Shown here in pieces: positions 46,912-57,770 of a stretch of 64,000 nt of DNA; the first letter of the stretch is position 1, and every line of letters begins with the position of its first letter. The notes beneath the pieces were generated by a model. The model did no database searches and was not told the DNA's origin. It worked only from the letters and a program-made list of their open reading frames with translations. A program made the position numbers and the translations under genes. This DNA comes from Lottia gigantea (taxonomy: Eukaryota; Mollusca; Gastropoda; Lottiidae): NCBI RefSeq assembly GCF_000327385.1, contig NW_008710371.1, forward strand, positions 126,233-190,232. Reading direction: 5' to 3'.

Positions 46912-49900
46912 TTATTGAGAGATTTCGTACAGTATATGTAAAATAATTAAAAAGACTAAGGTATTGATAATACTGCATGTTATAAAAGATCCGGAGCAGG
47001 TGGTATCTTGTCCGGATTGTGCCAAGTTATTTTCATATAAGTAAGAGTTCTTTTGTATCAGATTTAGGGAGAAGATGATTTCAGTCTGGTTATCGTCTCC
47101 AAACTGAAGCTCTGCAGATTCGACATTCCATCGATGATTATTAAAGGAATCCGTTAAAGAGAAGGTCGTGCTGTTTTTGAAATACTCTTGGTTCCCCGGT
47201 GACACGAATTTCAAGTCAATTGAGCACGTTTGGTTCCTAGAAGATGGGTTGGTCCTGCACAAGGTGGTCACAATTTCTCGGCGTTTCCATCGGATGTGAC
47301 CTTCAGAGGAGATGACAACTTTTGGTGATAACATTGCTCTAGGTGGTAAGGCCCTGGAATAGAGACAGAGGAATCAGTGAATGTCTTAATACTTGAATGT
47401 TTGGATGGCATGATTTCATGATTGCTTGGTTGTCATGATTTCATGATTGTCTGGTTGTAATGTTTTCATGATTTTCGTGGGAGCCGTGGTGGCAATGTGA
47501 GTTAGATGCTTGTTTACGAACCTGAAGGTCCAAGGTTCAATCCCGGCATAGAGATAATATCTTCGAATTTTTCAACCTGGTTTCCCCCTGTCAGTGATGC
47601 AGGTAAGAGGGGCTGACATGGAAAAAGCGTCTAGTCGTTCGGATGGGACAATAAACCGAGGCCCCGTGTGCTACAGGCTGTGCACGTTAAAGATCCCTCG
47701 ACAGTTGGAAATCGAAAAAGAGCAGGCTAATGACTCTGCCCTGGCAAAATTTTCATCGTTGCACCCTGCATGGCATTGCCCGTTTGTCATTAGCCTACAT
47801 GGTGCAGAAAAGTAGAAACTAAAATTCCAGATTTTTGCACTTTTATGATTGTCTGGTTGTTATGTTTCATCATTGTCTGGTTGTCATGTTTCATCATTGT
47901 CTGGTTGTCATGTTTCATCATTGTCTGGTAATCATGCTTCATCATTGTCTTGTAGTCATGTTTCATCATTGTCTGGTAATCATGTTTCATCATTGTCTTG
48001 TAGTCATGTTTCATCATTGTCTTGTAGTCATGTTTCATCATTGTCTTGTAGTCATGTTAAATCATTGTCTTGTAGTCATGTTTCATCATTGTCTGGTAGT
48101 CATGTTTCATCATTGTCTAGTTGTCATGTTTCATCAATGTCTGGTAGTCATGTTTCATCAATGTCTGGTAGTCATGTTTCATCAATGTCTGATAGTCATG
48201 TTTCATCATTGTCTGGTTTTCATGTTTCATGATCGTCTGGTTGTCATGTTTCATCATTGTCTGGTTATCATGTTACGTCATTGTCTTGTAGTCATGTTTC
48301 ATCATTGTCTGGTAATCATGTTTCATCATTGTCTGGTAGTCATGTTTCATCATTGTCTGGTAGTCATGTTTCATCATTGTCTTGTAGTCATGTTTCATCA
48401 ATGTCTGGTAATCATGTTTCATCCATGTCTGGTAATCATTATTATCATAGCTATTTAGTCATATTTTTATGGGTTTCTTGATAAACTTGTTGAAATAAAG
48501 CTGTATGGACTGAAAAGTAGTATGAAATGGGAGATAACTCAATTGGTTATATTCGTCTTGCTTGCCAGACCACTAGTAAAGCGTAATGATGTACCAATCG
48601 TATCGTAACAGTTTAAAGCTCTTTTGAAGATTATATCCAAATTTCAACCCTTGAATATACACTACTTTTATTTTATAGGACTGGTATGACACTTAAGTCT
48701 CAGAGACTGGATTTTCTTTTAGCTGAGCTGAGTAATTGTGTTCACAGCTCACTGTCGAAACGTGAGACTTCAAATCAATGTGTGTCCAGAATTATCCGTG
48801 TTTGAATGTTAAAATGATGACTCGCCAATTTAAGATACTCTGTGATATATAGAAAAGACATCTATAGAAATAGTGAGTAAAATTCCTAGTTTGAGATATT
48901 TTATAAGGAATTATGTGATTTTTGTACATTTCTAGTATTTCTGAAGACTATTTACATATATTCAAGATTAAAATAATCAACCACCTTTCCCTTTTATGGT
49001 CTTCATAAGCTCAATTAGGTGCAGTATGATGTGGTACTCATTTCATTTCATCCATAATGATGGACCTTTTCAGTCAAAATTACAGGAATGGTTATACTTA
49101 CGCATTGGAATAAACCATCTCTGGTGCCCAGACCGTGGAGATGTTGGTAGATATCTGACTGACTTTATATGGATACCAGGCCAATCTTTTATCTCTCCAA
49201 CCCTGAAAAAGAAATTACATTTCAATACTGCTAACTCTTCAGCATCTTCACAATACCAAAATATTACGAACTGTGTCCTATACCTTGACTGTAATAGCTA
49301 CTTGTATCACGGAAGTTTGTAAATGCAGTCAATTATATCCTTCGATTACATGTGCTTCCAAATCGTTTACAGTTTAACAACTAAATAGTTCTGTCACTTA
49401 GTGGTATCAGGTACTGCGGAAGGAAATTTGAGCATTTAAAAAAACAACTGCTGAGAGTTAATGGATAGATGTATAATCAAAGGTATATCTTGCCAATCTG
49501 TATAGAGATCACACATTCTCTTCTCACACCCCACCCACCCTATTCTCACACCCCACCCACGCTATTCTCACACCCCACCCACCCTATTTTCACACCCCAC
49601 CCACCTATTCTCACACCCCACCCACCCTATTCTCACACCTCATACAGCCAGTGGCGGAGCCCCCCTTGCAGCCCTGAAAGCAAGTTTTTTGGGCAAAAAT
49701 CTCAAAACTAGGTTAGAAATTCGAGCAATCTCAGATATTTCGCCCGGCCCCCCTCGGACGTAAACCTGGCTCTGCCACTGCATACACCTACTCATACTTC
49801 CCACTTTCACCTCTCAGACTTACTCACACTTATCCCCATTCCCACTGACTCACGCCCCATCCTCCTAACTCACGCCCCATCCTCACAACTCACACCCCAT

Positions 49901-50329
49901 CCTCCTAACTCACGCCCCATCCTCCTAGCTCACGCCCCATCCTCCTAATTCACGCCCCATCCTCCTAACTCACGCCCCATCCTCGCACTCACACGCCCCA
50001 TCCTCCTAACTCATACGCCCCATCCTCCTACCTCACGCCCCATCCTCCTAACTCACGCCCCATCCTCCTAACTCACGCCACATCCTCGCACTCACACACC
50101 CTCGGTTCCAATCAGAATACTTACGATTTCAAGCTCTATCAAGCTGACCATTTCTTGATTCATCAAGTTCACGTCTCGGATGTGCCATAATTTCCCGGAC
50201 AATCCCACGGGTACTTTATCTGGCCAGGAATCGGGTGGTCGAACTTTCTGGTTATATTTATGTAATATAGAACTGTAGATTTGACTGGCTTCCTCCAAAT
50301 AAGCATCGGGATCGTTGTCACTGTTGACA
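46912..50329 (-). CDS. Cys-loop receptor ligand-binding domain protein with a single hydrophobic C-terminal tail (AChBP-like)
   Basis: Three minus-strand exons: 50329-50125, 49202-49102 and 47353-46912, with agreeing phases (0 at the first junction; GC plus G giving Ala at the second). Exon 1: YSSILHKYNQKVRP and LWHIRDVNLMNQ, the N-terminal signature of nicotinic-type ligand-binding domains. Exon 2: GWRDKRLAWYPYKV and STVWAPEMVYSNA, matching W-D-x-x-L-x-W-x-P and W-x-P-D-x-x-x-Y-N-x-A. Exon 3: PKVVISSEGHIRW, a short Cys loop (C-x10-C), later strands, then SIINTLVFLIILHI and a stop. No four-helix channel follows, so it cannot form a pore alone. Known relatives are soluble acetylcholine-binding proteins of molluscs and annelids; the tail suggests a GPI anchor or single membrane span. 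Key ligand residues differ from acetylcholine binders (see findings). The first exon (signal peptide, ending in phase 2) was not found. Confidence 0.85.
47385..47477. repeat. Left flank of the 24-bp array
   Basis: Three diverged copies of the CATGATTGTCTGGTTGTCAT unit lie upstream of the SINE at 47478 and continue beyond it at 47846, showing the SINE landed inside or at the edge of the array. Confidence 0.8.
47478..47832 (+). mobile_element. tRNA-derived SINE, full length, about 355 bp
   Basis: The best reference copy in the window. The head GGGAGCCGTGGTGGCAATGT contains an A-box-like stretch, and GGTTCAATCCC at 47534-47544 is a B box, so it is derived from a tRNA and has a pol III promoter. 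Conserved body blocks: GTCAGTGATGCAGG, CCCGTGTGCTACAGGCTGTG, AGCAGGCTAATG, CATTAGCCTACATGGTGCAG. It lies in the last intron of the ligand-binding-domain gene, antisense to it. Confidence 0.9.
47846..48445. repeat. 24-bp minisatellite, about 25 copies
   Basis: Unit CATGTTTCATCATTGTCTGG plus TAGT, period 24, in the last intron of the ligand-binding-domain gene. Long open frames in several phases (up to 207 codons) result from the multiple-of-three period. Confidence 0.96.
48680..48998 (+). mobile_element. TTAA-D element, left end altered
   Basis: TTTTCTTTTAGCTGAGCTGA, CTGTGATATATAGAAAAGAC, TCTATAGAAATAGTGAGTAA, CTATTTACATATATTCAAGA and a final CCTTTCCCTTTTATGG match 56913-57234. The terminal TTAA motifs are not preserved. 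Confidence 0.82.
49215..49320 (+). repeat. R67 repeat, single diverged copy
   Basis: AGCATCTTCACAATACCAAA, then TATTACGAACTGTGTCCTAT, then ACCTTGACTGTAATAGC match the R67 unit in order. Confidence 0.7.
49515..49640. repeat. 22-bp C-rich minisatellite, about 6 copies
   Basis: Unit CACACCCCACCCACCCTATT plus CT, in intron 1 of the visible ligand-binding-domain gene. Confidence 0.92.
49649..49780 (+). mobile_element. hAT-like MITE, 132 bp, with 8-bp target duplication
   Basis: The ends CAGTGGCGGAGCC and GGCTCTGCCACTG are inverted repeats. The flanks CATACAGC (49641-49648) and CATACACC (49781-49788) match at 7 of 8, the target length of hAT transposons. Noncoding. Relatives are at 32666-32818 and 38782-38921. 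Confidence 0.85.
49845..50098. repeat. 20-bp C-rich minisatellite, about 12 copies
   Basis: Unit CACGCCCCATCCTCCTAACT, period 20 with occasional 22-bp variants. It ends about 27 bp from the ligand-binding-domain exon at 50125. Confidence 0.93.
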
Positions 50330-50639
50330 CTGAAAAAACAGAATGAGTCAGGTATACAATCGGGAAAATTACCTAGCAGCTCTGCAGAGGGGCCCCTCCT
50401 CGAAAATATACGATACGGAATATCTCGGGCCATATTTTAATCAGATTGACTGAAATGATTGGCTGTCACAAATTGTTCCCAAGAGCCTCGTAACTGATAA
50501 ATTACTACCGATCATTAAGTGTCATTATCATCTTATCTTAGTTTGAACTTTTAGTACCCTAGAACCGAAAGAAAACAGTGTTTGTTACAAGAATAACATT
50601 TTAGGTTCACGAGGATTCTTTCTACCAGCTGATCCAAGG

Positions 50640-52250
50640 TCAAACCCCTTGGCATTGTTCCTAGGTTCTTATCTTCTAACATTGATTCTAGGATATCCTA
50701 GGTTCTTATCTTCTAACATTGATTCTGGGATATCCTAGGTTCTTATCTTTTAACATTGATTCTAGGATATCCCAGGTTCTTATCTTTTAACATTGATTCT
50801 AGGATATCCTAGGTTCTTATCTTTTAACATTGATTCTAGGATATCCTAGGTTCTTATCTTTTAACATTGATTCTAGGACATCCTAGGTTCTTATCTTCTA
50901 ACATTGATTCTAGGATATCCTAGGTTCTTATCTTTTAACATTGATTCTAGGACATCCTAGATTCTTATCTTCTAACATTGATTCTAGGACATCCTAGGTT
51001 CTTATCTTTTAACATTGATTCTAGTATATCCTAGGTTCTTATCTTCTAACATTGATTCTAGGACATCCTAGGTTCTTATCTTCTAACATTGATTCTAGGA
51101 TATCCTAGGTTCTTATCTTTTAACATTGATTCTGGGATATCCTAGGTTCTTATCTTTTAACATTGATTCTAGGATATCCTAGGTTCTTATCTTTTAACAT
51201 TGATTCTAGGATATCCTAGGTTCTTATCTTTTAACATTGATTCAAGGATATCCTAGGTTCTTATCTTTTAACATTGATTCTAGGACATCCTAGGTTCTTA
51301 TCTTCTAACATTGATTCTAGGATATCCTAGGTTCTTATCTTTTAACATTGATTCTAGGACATCCTAGATTCTTATCTTCTAACATTGATTCTAGGACATC
51401 CTAGGTTCTTATCTTTTAACATTGATTCTAGGACATCCTAGGTTCTTATCTTCTAACATTGATTCTAGGATATCCTAGGTTCTTATCTTCTAACATTGAT
51501 TCTAGGAAATCCTAGGTTCTTATCTTTTAACATTGATTCTAGGACATCCTAGGTCCTTAACTTCTAACATTGATTCTAGGACATCCTAGGTTCTTATCTT
51601 TTAACATTGATTCTAGGACATCCTAGGTTCTTATCTTTTAACATTGATTCTAGAACATCCTAGGTTCTTATCTTTTAACATTGATTCTAGGACATACTAG
51701 ATTCTTATCTTCTAACATTGATTCTAGGACATCCTAGGTTCTTATCTTTTAACATTGATTCTAGGACATCCTAGGTTCTTATCTTCTAACATTGATTCTA
51801 GGACATCCTAGGTTCTTATCTTCTAACATTGATTCTAGGACATCCTAGGTTCTTATCTTCTAACATTGATTCTAGGACATCCTAGGTTCTTATCTTTTAA
51901 CGTTGATTCTAGGACATCCTAGGTTCTTATCTTTTAACATTGAATCTAGGACATCCTAGGTTATCTTTTAACATTGATTCTAGGACATCCTAGGTTCTTA
52001 TCTTCTAACAATGATTCTAGGACATCCTAGGTTCTTATCTTCTAACATTGATTCTAGGACATCCTAGGTTCTTATCTTCTAACATTGATTCTAGGACATC
52101 CTAGGTTCTTATCTTTTAACGTTGATTCTAGGACATCCTAGGTTCTTATCTTTTAACATTGAATCTAGGACATCCTAGGTTATCTTTTAACATTGATTCT
52201 AGGACATCCTAGGTTCTTATCTTCTAACAATGATTCTAGGACATCCTAGC
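50640..52250. repeat. 37-bp minisatellite, about 43 copies, palindromic core
   Basis: Unit TTCTAGGATATCCTAGG plus TTCTTATCTTCTAACATTGA, period 37 (for example 50664 and 50701). CTAGGATATCCTAG is a perfect 14-bp palindrome; a frequent variant CTAGGACATCCTAG breaks it at one position. A sub-block near 51880-51990 is repeated almost exactly near 52100-52230, showing higher-order duplication. A single unit exists at 58660-58700. Confidence 0.97.
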
Positions 52251-52254
52251 GCTA

Positions 52255-54230
52255 AGATCGAGAACTCGTGACCAGGCCATTTTCACTCAACATTTGAACA
52301 ATACGAGCAGTCAAAACCAACTAACTACCAGTCAATGTACCCAAAGACCTTCACAAACCAGTTCGACTACAATTAAAGTTTTTGGGTACAAAAGTAAGAG
52401 ATTCGAGGTGCAGTTTGCACCCAAAGTCCAAGATGAAAAATGGGAATAAAGAAATATAAGGGTATGATAATGATCTTAATGGGTTATTATATTAATTAAC
52501 GTAATTATTGTTAATTGGGATGTAATTAGTGGTATACGTGCTGATAAGAAAAAGTTCAGACCACATACTTTGATGATAATTTTCAAAATCTATGTAGTTA
52601 TAATGATGATTGTAAGCCAAGATCGCCGATAGACGGCGTTAATGAATGAAAATGGAGTTTTCCATCCTATTGTTAGACGTCTGGATATTCCAGACTTCAT
52701 TCCTCAAGAGACGATAATCAAATTAAAGCAACCATCCCACAGGCAATCTGTCAAAATTAAATTACGATTTCTGATTTTTTTTTTTTCGTCTCAATTGCCA
52801 TCTAACATGTTTTTTACAATATTTCCGTTTAATGGCGTCATTTTTAACTAACCACATTCAAAGCGTCTCATTGAGGACCCACTTATTGATAACTATGACG
52901 AATTGTGGGATAGCAAACCCAAAAAGCTGTCTCATTGCTCTGCTTTAGACTTTGATATCCCACAATACATTATTCAGATATGGGTTCTACATGACAAGAT
53001 TTGATTGGTTAAGAATAATGTCATTGGAGCGGGATTGTGGTTTCATTGAAATTAGTACCTATTGTAAATGGGACGTGACCTTTAAACTCCAGACAAACAG
53101 TCAGACGTAACTTTCTATTCCATTGCATTGTCAATATATACAAAAAGGAAGCATTAAACCACATTTGCATAAAATTGTCGAGACACGTGCTATAGTGTAT
53201 ATGGTTTGACAATACTGAACAAAAAAACGAGTAAATTACAGCATTGACATTTGGCGCTATAAAAAAAAATGCGGTCAAAACCAAACCCAAATTACCGCTA
53301 TTCATATGAATCACATCAAGACCTAGGCCTATGGTGCTATTGTCGGGCTTGGATTTTTGCGGATGGGGTCTTATCCCCGGGGCCCACTGCAAATTAGACC
53401 GCTGATTCATTTAGAGTCGAGGTTCTCAAGTAGTGAGTCCATCCCAGAAACCGATATCGGATAGCGACCCTTCAAAGTAAAAACACAGTTTCATGTTTTA
53501 CCCAATTTTTTTGTAAAATATCGATATCTGGAAATTTTTAAAAACACGAAGCCCGGAGAGAGCATTTCTAATGAATCTGAGGTTTCAAAATCTCCATCAA
53601 AACGTTCATCTTTTTGGATTTTGAGAACGATTGTGAACCACCTTTGAAAAATTATCTTCTGCAGTTACGATTCAACAATAGGTGATTCCAAACGCATTTG
53701 AATGCAGAGGTTGGGAAACCCAGGCCCCGTATTCACTAACGTTACAATACATCATGTCGTATCGTAGAGATTTATAGTAACGTTACAACAATATTTACAA
53801 CATACGACATCGTAAAAACGGTTGCGAATTCACATTACAACTTACGGCAATCGTTACGTTACGACTGCTTTTTTACGAGATATTGTGACCTTGACTTTGG
53901 TTGGACGAAATCCAATCCCATGATGCATCTCGCCTTAATTACTAAGTACCAAATTTTATCATCTATAATATTAATATTTATACTCGCGCCATTGTTCCAC
54001 AGTCGTCTATATATTGCTGTTACCAGGTGATAGAGCTCAACTCCAATTATCTGTATCACTTTTCAGAATTCAAATCAAACATCTGGTTCTCATGAAATTC
54101 AACATCAAATACCGACCCTTTTCAAGCAACAAGACGACAATGATTGCCACGAAGCTGCAGTCCGCAATACATGACGTCATTCAACACCTCTTTCCAAACC
54201 TCAACAATGTAATCACTGGACTACAATCAT
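52255..54230. other. No gene recognised
   Basis: The part at 52690-52900 resembles 63050-63180 (TCTAACATGTTTTTTACAAT against TCTAACAAGTTTTTTACCAC), a diverged repeat pair. A minus-strand signal-peptide-like frame near 53305 is discussed among the rejected items. Confidence 0.4.
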
Positions 54231-54234
54231 GACG

Positions 54235-54585
54235 TCATTCAGCTACAACATAACCAACTGAACTACACCTCTCTGTCCAAACCTCAACAATGTAATCACT
54301 GGACTACAATCAGTTATACATGACGTCATTCAGCTACATCATAACCAACTGAACTACACCTCTCTGTCCAAACCTCAACAATGTAATCACTGAATTACAA
54401 TCAGTTATTCGTGACGTCATTCAGTTACACCATAACCAACTGAACAACACCTCTCTGTCCAAACCTCAACAATGTAATCACTGAATTACAATCAGTTATA
54501 CATGACATCAATCAGTTACACCATAACCAACTGAACTACACCTCTCTGTCCAAACCTCAACAATGTAATGAGTAGATGAAAGAAG
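54235..54585. repeat. 91-bp tandem repeat, about 4 copies
   Basis: ATAACCAACTGAACTACACC recurs at 54250, 54341, 54432 and 54523, exactly 91 bp apart, with CATGACGTCATTCAG between. Each unit carries a TGACGTCA palindrome (CRE-like). Confidence 0.95.
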
Positions 54586-54589
54586 TGCT

Positions 54590-55035
54590 ATATAAAAGAT
54601 GTTTGTAATAAAAGTGTGTATTAAGTAGATCTGAAGTAGAGATCTGTTATTTTTGGCATTAATTAACCAAACTTTTACAACAAGACAGGTGAATGGTAGT
54701 GGTTCATAGCCTAAACAACTCAACAACTCACTGGTTAGAAATAGCATCGAATGAGGATGGACGCTGGGCCCCAGGGGGTAGGAGTGGTAGGTTGGTTGGT
54801 GCGGCTTGAGTGGGGGATGGGACTATCAGGCCAATGACCTTAGTTGTCGTAGGCCTATATTTCTAGATTTGCCAGAAAACTTCTCCCGAAAAATATACAA
54901 TTTAATTTGATTCGCAATTCGTCGTGATAAATTTTAATTTTGGCCAATCATAGTAAATAATGGATCACAAAAGGAGTCATTTTGACTCACAATCTGTGAT
55001 GCGATACCTCTTAGTGGGAGAAATCACTGATACAA
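54590..55035. other. No gene recognised
   Basis: No supported feature. Confidence 0.4.
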
Positions 55036-55039
55036 GAAA

Positions 55040-55285
55040 ATTGACTATTGCAGTCAAGGTATAAGGTTTCGATTTGCAAATTCAGATCGATTATCGACTA
55101 CCGTTCAATAATTGATTAATAATCGATAATTCAATTGAGAAACCCTGTAAATACTAAATTAAAAACATTATTAATTAATCGAAATCATAAATTCCTAGCG
55201 ACGATAATCGATTATTTCGATCATTTTACCCAGCCCTAGGTATAAGACGATGTCGGTAATAGCTTGACATTGTGAAGATACCGAC
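55040..55285 (-). repeat. R67 repeat, reversed, split by an insertion
   Basis: CTATTGCAGTCAAGGTATAAG (shortened: GCAGTCAAGGTATAAG) stops at 55065 and the repeat resumes with GGTATAAGACGATGTCGG at 55239, matching the reverse complement of R67 once the inserted piece is removed. Confidence 0.8.
55066..55238. mobile_element. hAT-like MITE, 173 bp, perfect 8-bp target duplication
   Basis: Flanked by GGTATAAG at 55058-55065 and again at 55239-55246. The right end CCCAGCCCTA is a common hAT terminus; the left end is eroded. The interior is rich in ATCGAT/TAATCGAT words. It sits inside an R67 copy. Confidence 0.75.
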
Positions 55286-55289
55286 AGAA

Positions 55290-56065
55290 AAGAAAGAAAT
55301 ATAAACGACCAGATGAACGCAGACGTCAATGTTGAATTTATACACCAACTGATTTCATTGGCGATAATTAACCCCACAGTAAACTTTCTATTTTATAACC
55401 GCCGACTGTTGATGGATTTCTCTTTCATTTCGCCTGTTATTACATTAAAAATCAAAACTAGAACAAAAACACGAGTTTTATTACATTAATAACAGAAGCC
55501 GTCTGTTCTGTAACCAACTTTCGTGAAATTTGGAATATTATAAAGAAAAGAAACAACGTTAAATAATAATTACAGTCGAGTAACCTAATTTCGTGCTAAC
55601 CTATTTTTCGTGCATCTCCGAAAATAATCAATAATTTAAATGTACGACCTTGCTTGACCTCCGCATTTGACTGTTTGGATAAACATGGGTTTTCTGTACA
55701 ATATCAGCTGGTAGAATGAATTCAGTAGTTTCAAGCAAGGTAAAACGTATTAATGTCTACTTTGACAAATACAAAATGGCGGATTTTATTTAATACCAAA
55801 CGTCACAATTTTTTATCGGCCGAATTTCCTTATAATCCAAAGCTGTAATCGGAATTCCAAGTGTTGTCTGCTAGAATGTAGTCCAACGAATGAAGTCACG
55901 TGATCAACTAGCGACATGGGTCAGAATTAGGTCCAATACACCGAAGTGACATGGTCCTGTCTAACATTCAGTCCATGGGAACAAACATAGACTCTGTATT
56001 TTACATGGGTCGGAATTAGGTCCAATACACCAAGTTGACATGATCTTGTCTAATATTCAGCCCAT
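55290..56065. other. No gene recognised
   Basis: A small direct duplication with GGTCAGAATTAGGTCCAATA-like sequence near 55918 and 56010 is the only structure seen. Confidence 0.4.
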
Positions 56066-56069
56066 TTTT

Positions 56070-56290
56070 TGCAACGATAGAAACTTAGGTTCACAAACGA
56101 TCTTGTCTACTAGGTGGTCCTTGACCACACCTCTTGGTATCGATCTTTCCCGGATTATCCGTACCCATTTACAGCTGGGTTGACTGGAATAATGAGGATC
56201 CTTTCTACCAGCTGATCCTTGACCAAACCTCTTGACATTGATCTTTCCTGGATTATCTATACCCATTTACAGCTGGGTCGTATGTCGAAT
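56070..56290. repeat. R98 family, two copies
   Basis: CTTAGGTTCACAAACGATCT, CCATTTACAGCTGGGTTGAC and GGATCCTTTCTACCAGCTGA occur in R98 order; CCATTTACAGCTGGGT appears twice, about 100 bp apart. Confidence 0.85.
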
Positions 56291-56299
56291 GTAGAAAGA

Positions 56300-56395
56300 T
56301 GACGTATTAAAGGTCCAAAGAGTAGGCTAATGCCACTATCAGTGTCTACAGTTTCCCTTATTGAACACTGCAAACCAACATGTCATAAATTGGTT
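56300..56395 (+). mobile_element. SINE fragment
   Basis: TAGGCTAATGCCACTATC with TTTCCCTTATTGAACACTGC resembles the SINE middle and 3' part; short and diverged. Confidence 0.45.
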
Positions 56396-56912
56396 ATAAA
56401 AATAGCATGAATCATTATGTTATTATTGCTCATTGGGTATTCAGAACATTTCACACTTTGAAATGTCAGACTGAGAGTCAAATATTGAGGCTGAATATTA
56501 TCATAATTACTAGATATTCTACGGTGGCTCGTTTAGGACATTTTTCTTTATTCAATAATGATTTTAGTTTATCACTTTTCATTTTTTTTTTTTACTAATA
56601 TTTTTTTTGATAATTATGAATTCATGCTATAAATTTCTTTTTTTTAGTTCGTCAAAAATAAATTTCAAAAAATCGTATTCAGAAAACAAAAATGAAAGAT
56701 AGATTGAATCAAAAAGTTAATTAAGAAAAAAAAAAAATAAAAAATTAGAAAATGAAACAGAAATCAAAATTCGAAAAAAAAAAAAAAATTAAAATGTCCT
56801 AATTAAACCACCGTAATATTCGCGACTTCAGCATAGACATTGTTGTAAGTACATTTCATTTTAGTAAGGTATGTACGAAGATCAGTGGCGGTACAGATAG
56901 GGCCAGACTGAC
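56396..56912. other. No gene recognised; A/T homopolymers
   Basis: Poly-T and poly-A runs near 56580-56790. A CAGTGGCGGTAC word at 56883 resembles a hAT-like MITE end without a partner. Confidence 0.45.
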
Positions 56913-57234
56913 TTAAAGGGACAGGTGCGCCATTATTTTTGTCCAATAATATTCTCGGAAACGGAATTTTTTTTAGCTAAGCTCATCAGTAATAGTGTTC
57001 ATGGCTCACCGTCGAAATTTGAGACTCGCGTCAAATGTGAAAATGACGACTCGTCATTTTAAGATACTCTGTGATATATAGAAAAGACATCTATAGAAAT
57101 AGTGAGTAAAATTCCTAGTTTGAGATATTTTTAAAGGAATTATGTGATTTTGTACATTTCTAGTACTTCTGAAGTCTATTTACATATATTCAAGACTAAA
57201 ATCCAACCCCAAAATAACGCACTTTTCCCTTTAA
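56913..57234 (+). mobile_element. TTAA-D element, complete, 322 bp
   Basis: The left end TTAAAGGGACAGGTGCGCC and the reverse complement of the right end, TTAAAGGGAAAAGTGCGTT, are inverted repeats bounded by TTAA. Body as at 48680-48998. Noncoding. Confidence 0.87.
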
Positions 57235-57770
57235 TGGGGAGGGGGGGGGGGGTGCTGTGTAATTGCCATTGGTGCAAGAACAAGCTAGTTTAATAAAGGA
57301 TTGATTTGGTGCATTCTGACACATGTTGTATAGCACAAACGTATAGATACCAGAATTCCAAAATTGTTAGAAATGAATTGGGGATAGCTAGGTTCGGTGA
57401 GGTCGACCCTTCTTCAGACAAGACAGACCAAGGTGGTGTCAAGTTTGACCACCCACAGCGACATTCAAGACGTCACAATGAACCACGTGATAAGATGGTA
57501 TTATCTGTTTATATTCAAATAGTAACAAACAGTGAAATCTGATGTCGCATAACTTGTCAAGTTGAAAGAAATACACGACCCGGTAGTTAGAGACCACAGA
57601 TGTCATTAAAGGCACAATCTGATGTTTTCAGGATGTTCGAATTCAAGAAAACTATACACCATAATCTAGGGAAATGTCTCTCTTAATAGTATTTGAAAGC
57701 TTTAACTGAAAGTATCTTCACAAAAAATCAAAATATTTAAAACGTTTACGAAAACGTTTCGAAAGATTCT

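Noticed and set aside
47835-48458. 207-codon plus-strand frame, His/Val/Met rich
   Set aside because: It is a translation of the 24-bp minisatellite; several phases and both strands are open for the same reason.
50640-52250. CRISPR-like array
   Set aside because: Units are directly adjacent with no unique spacers and the genome is eukaryotic; it is a minisatellite. The same applies to the other arrays.
53236-53305. Minus-strand signal-peptide-like frame (MNSGNLGLVLTAFFFIAPNV) followed by a GT, considered as first exon of the ligand-binding-domain gene
   Set aside because: Splicing there leaves phase 0, but the exon at 50329 needs a donor in phase 2. The GTAATT donor is also weak. The true first exon remains unknown.
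53740-53880. Possible inverted-repeat element rich in GTTACAAC/GTAACGTT words
   Set aside because: Inverted words are present but no consistent ends or target duplication could be found.
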